A stretch of 14,460 nucleotides of DNA. Source: Candidatus Falkowbacteria bacterium HGW-Falkowbacteria-2 (lineage in GTDB: Bacteria; Patescibacteriota; Patescibacteriia; Patescibacteriales; UBA12465). A program made the position numbers and the translations under genes. Position 1 is the first letter of the stretch; the number at the start of each line of letters is the position of its first letter. The notes beneath the pieces are model-generated. The model searched no databases and had not been told where the DNA came from. It saw nothing but the letters and a program-made list of their open reading frames with translations. Below are positions 14,175-14,460 of the stretch, piece by piece. The stretch is from assembly GCA_002841655.1 (NCBI GenBank), contig PHAH01000011.1, positions 1 through 14,460 of the forward strand, given 5' to 3'.

Positions 14175-14460
14175 GTTTCAATTATAACTGTTACCGGACC
14201 ATCATTTATAAGCCCTATTTCCATATGCTCTCCGAAAGCTCCGGTCTGCACTGCAAGACCGTGAACACGCAACTCATCGGCAAGCATTTCAAGAAGAGGT
14301 CTAGCTTCATCACTGCCAGCTGATTCAATGAAACTTGGACGATTCCCTTTCACAGTGTCACCGTAGAGCGTAAATTGAGAGACTAGTAAAACGTCTTGTT
14401 TTAGATCTAATAATGAGAGGTTCATTTTCCCTACCTCATCCGGCAATATTCTCAAGTGAG
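14171..14460 (-). CDS. dtd: D-aminoacyl-tRNA deacylase, N-terminus outside the window
   Basis: Removes D-amino acids (and glycine mischarged on tRNA-Ala) from tRNA. The visible 95 C-terminal residues start within the conserved LRILPDEVGKMNLSL segment. The active-site motif SQFTLY and the Gly-cisPro motif NDGPVT, with FGEHMEIGL before it, identify DTD. The family is usually about 145-150 aa, so roughly 50 N-terminal residues lie beyond the right edge. The TTG at 14455-14453 is an internal leucine codon, not the start. It is first of the visible dtd-mnmA pair, joined by a 4-bp overlap. Confidence 0.95.
   Translation of the reverse strand, partial: HLRILPDEVGKMNLSLLDLKQDVLLVSQFTLYGDTVKGNRPSFIESAGSDEARPLLEMLADELRVHGLAVQTGAFGEHMEIGLINDGPVTVIIET

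Noticed and set aside
14453..14455. TTG as the dtd start codon
   Set aside because: The frame stays open to the window edge, and the codon encodes the leucine of the conserved LRIxxDExGKMN segment, so the true start is outside the window.
1..14460. CRISPR array, insertion sequence or prophage
   Set aside because: No regularly spaced direct repeats, transposase or terminal inverted repeats are visible. The baseplate J-like domain alone does not indicate a phage.

Overview
The window most resembles chromosome from a candidate-phyla-radiation (Patescibacteria) bacterium. This is an inference. It rests on an archaeal-type class I aldolase, a lone membrane-anchored baseplate-J-like protein with a lysine-rich cytoplasmic tail, a tRNA gene without an encoded CCA, start codons almost entirely without Shine-Dalgarno sequences, and a mix of compact core genes and small orphan genes. 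No 16S or ribosomal-protein marker is present, so a finer placement is not possible.

Layout. Positions 1-842 (minus) hold the 5' part of a membrane-anchored surface protein that runs off the left edge. It diverges from a class I fructose-bisphosphate aldolase (908-1873, plus) across a 12-bp inverted repeat. A bidirectional terminator separates the aldolase from a convergent minus-strand block: the baseplate-J-like anchored protein (to 1930), dnaE (3506-7225), parB (7359-8228) and parA (8238-9005). The far right edge is also minus strand and core: a small coiled-coil protein (12631-12984), mnmA (13083-14174), and dtd (14171 to the edge, overlapping mnmA by 4 bp).

Between parA and the coiled-coil gene lies a plus-strand accessory segment of about 3.5 kb (9085-12607). 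It begins with tRNA-Leu(CAA) followed 10 nt later by a two-motif LAGLIDADG endonuclease gene. Three further single-gene units follow: an orphan 173-aa protein, a small SAM methyltransferase, and a multi-pass membrane protein with a coiled coil. Each of the four units has a perfect TTGACA box, an exact 17-bp spacer, a TATAAT-like -10, one transcript and an intrinsic terminator. The last unit has a 5' leader that can fold into a pseudoknotted, riboswitch-like structure starting at the predicted transcript start.

How it works together. The core genes cover glycolysis (aldolase), replication (DnaE with an apparently complete metal-binding PHP domain), chromosome segregation (ParA/ParB) and tRNA quality control and modification (DTD, MnmA, tRNA-Leu). 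The parAB and tRNA-Leu promoters are back to back with overlapping -35 boxes, and a palindrome covers the parA -10, suggesting regulated divergent transcription. The most unusual parts are the insulated-unit island, the tRNA/homing-endonuclease transcript and the structured leader.
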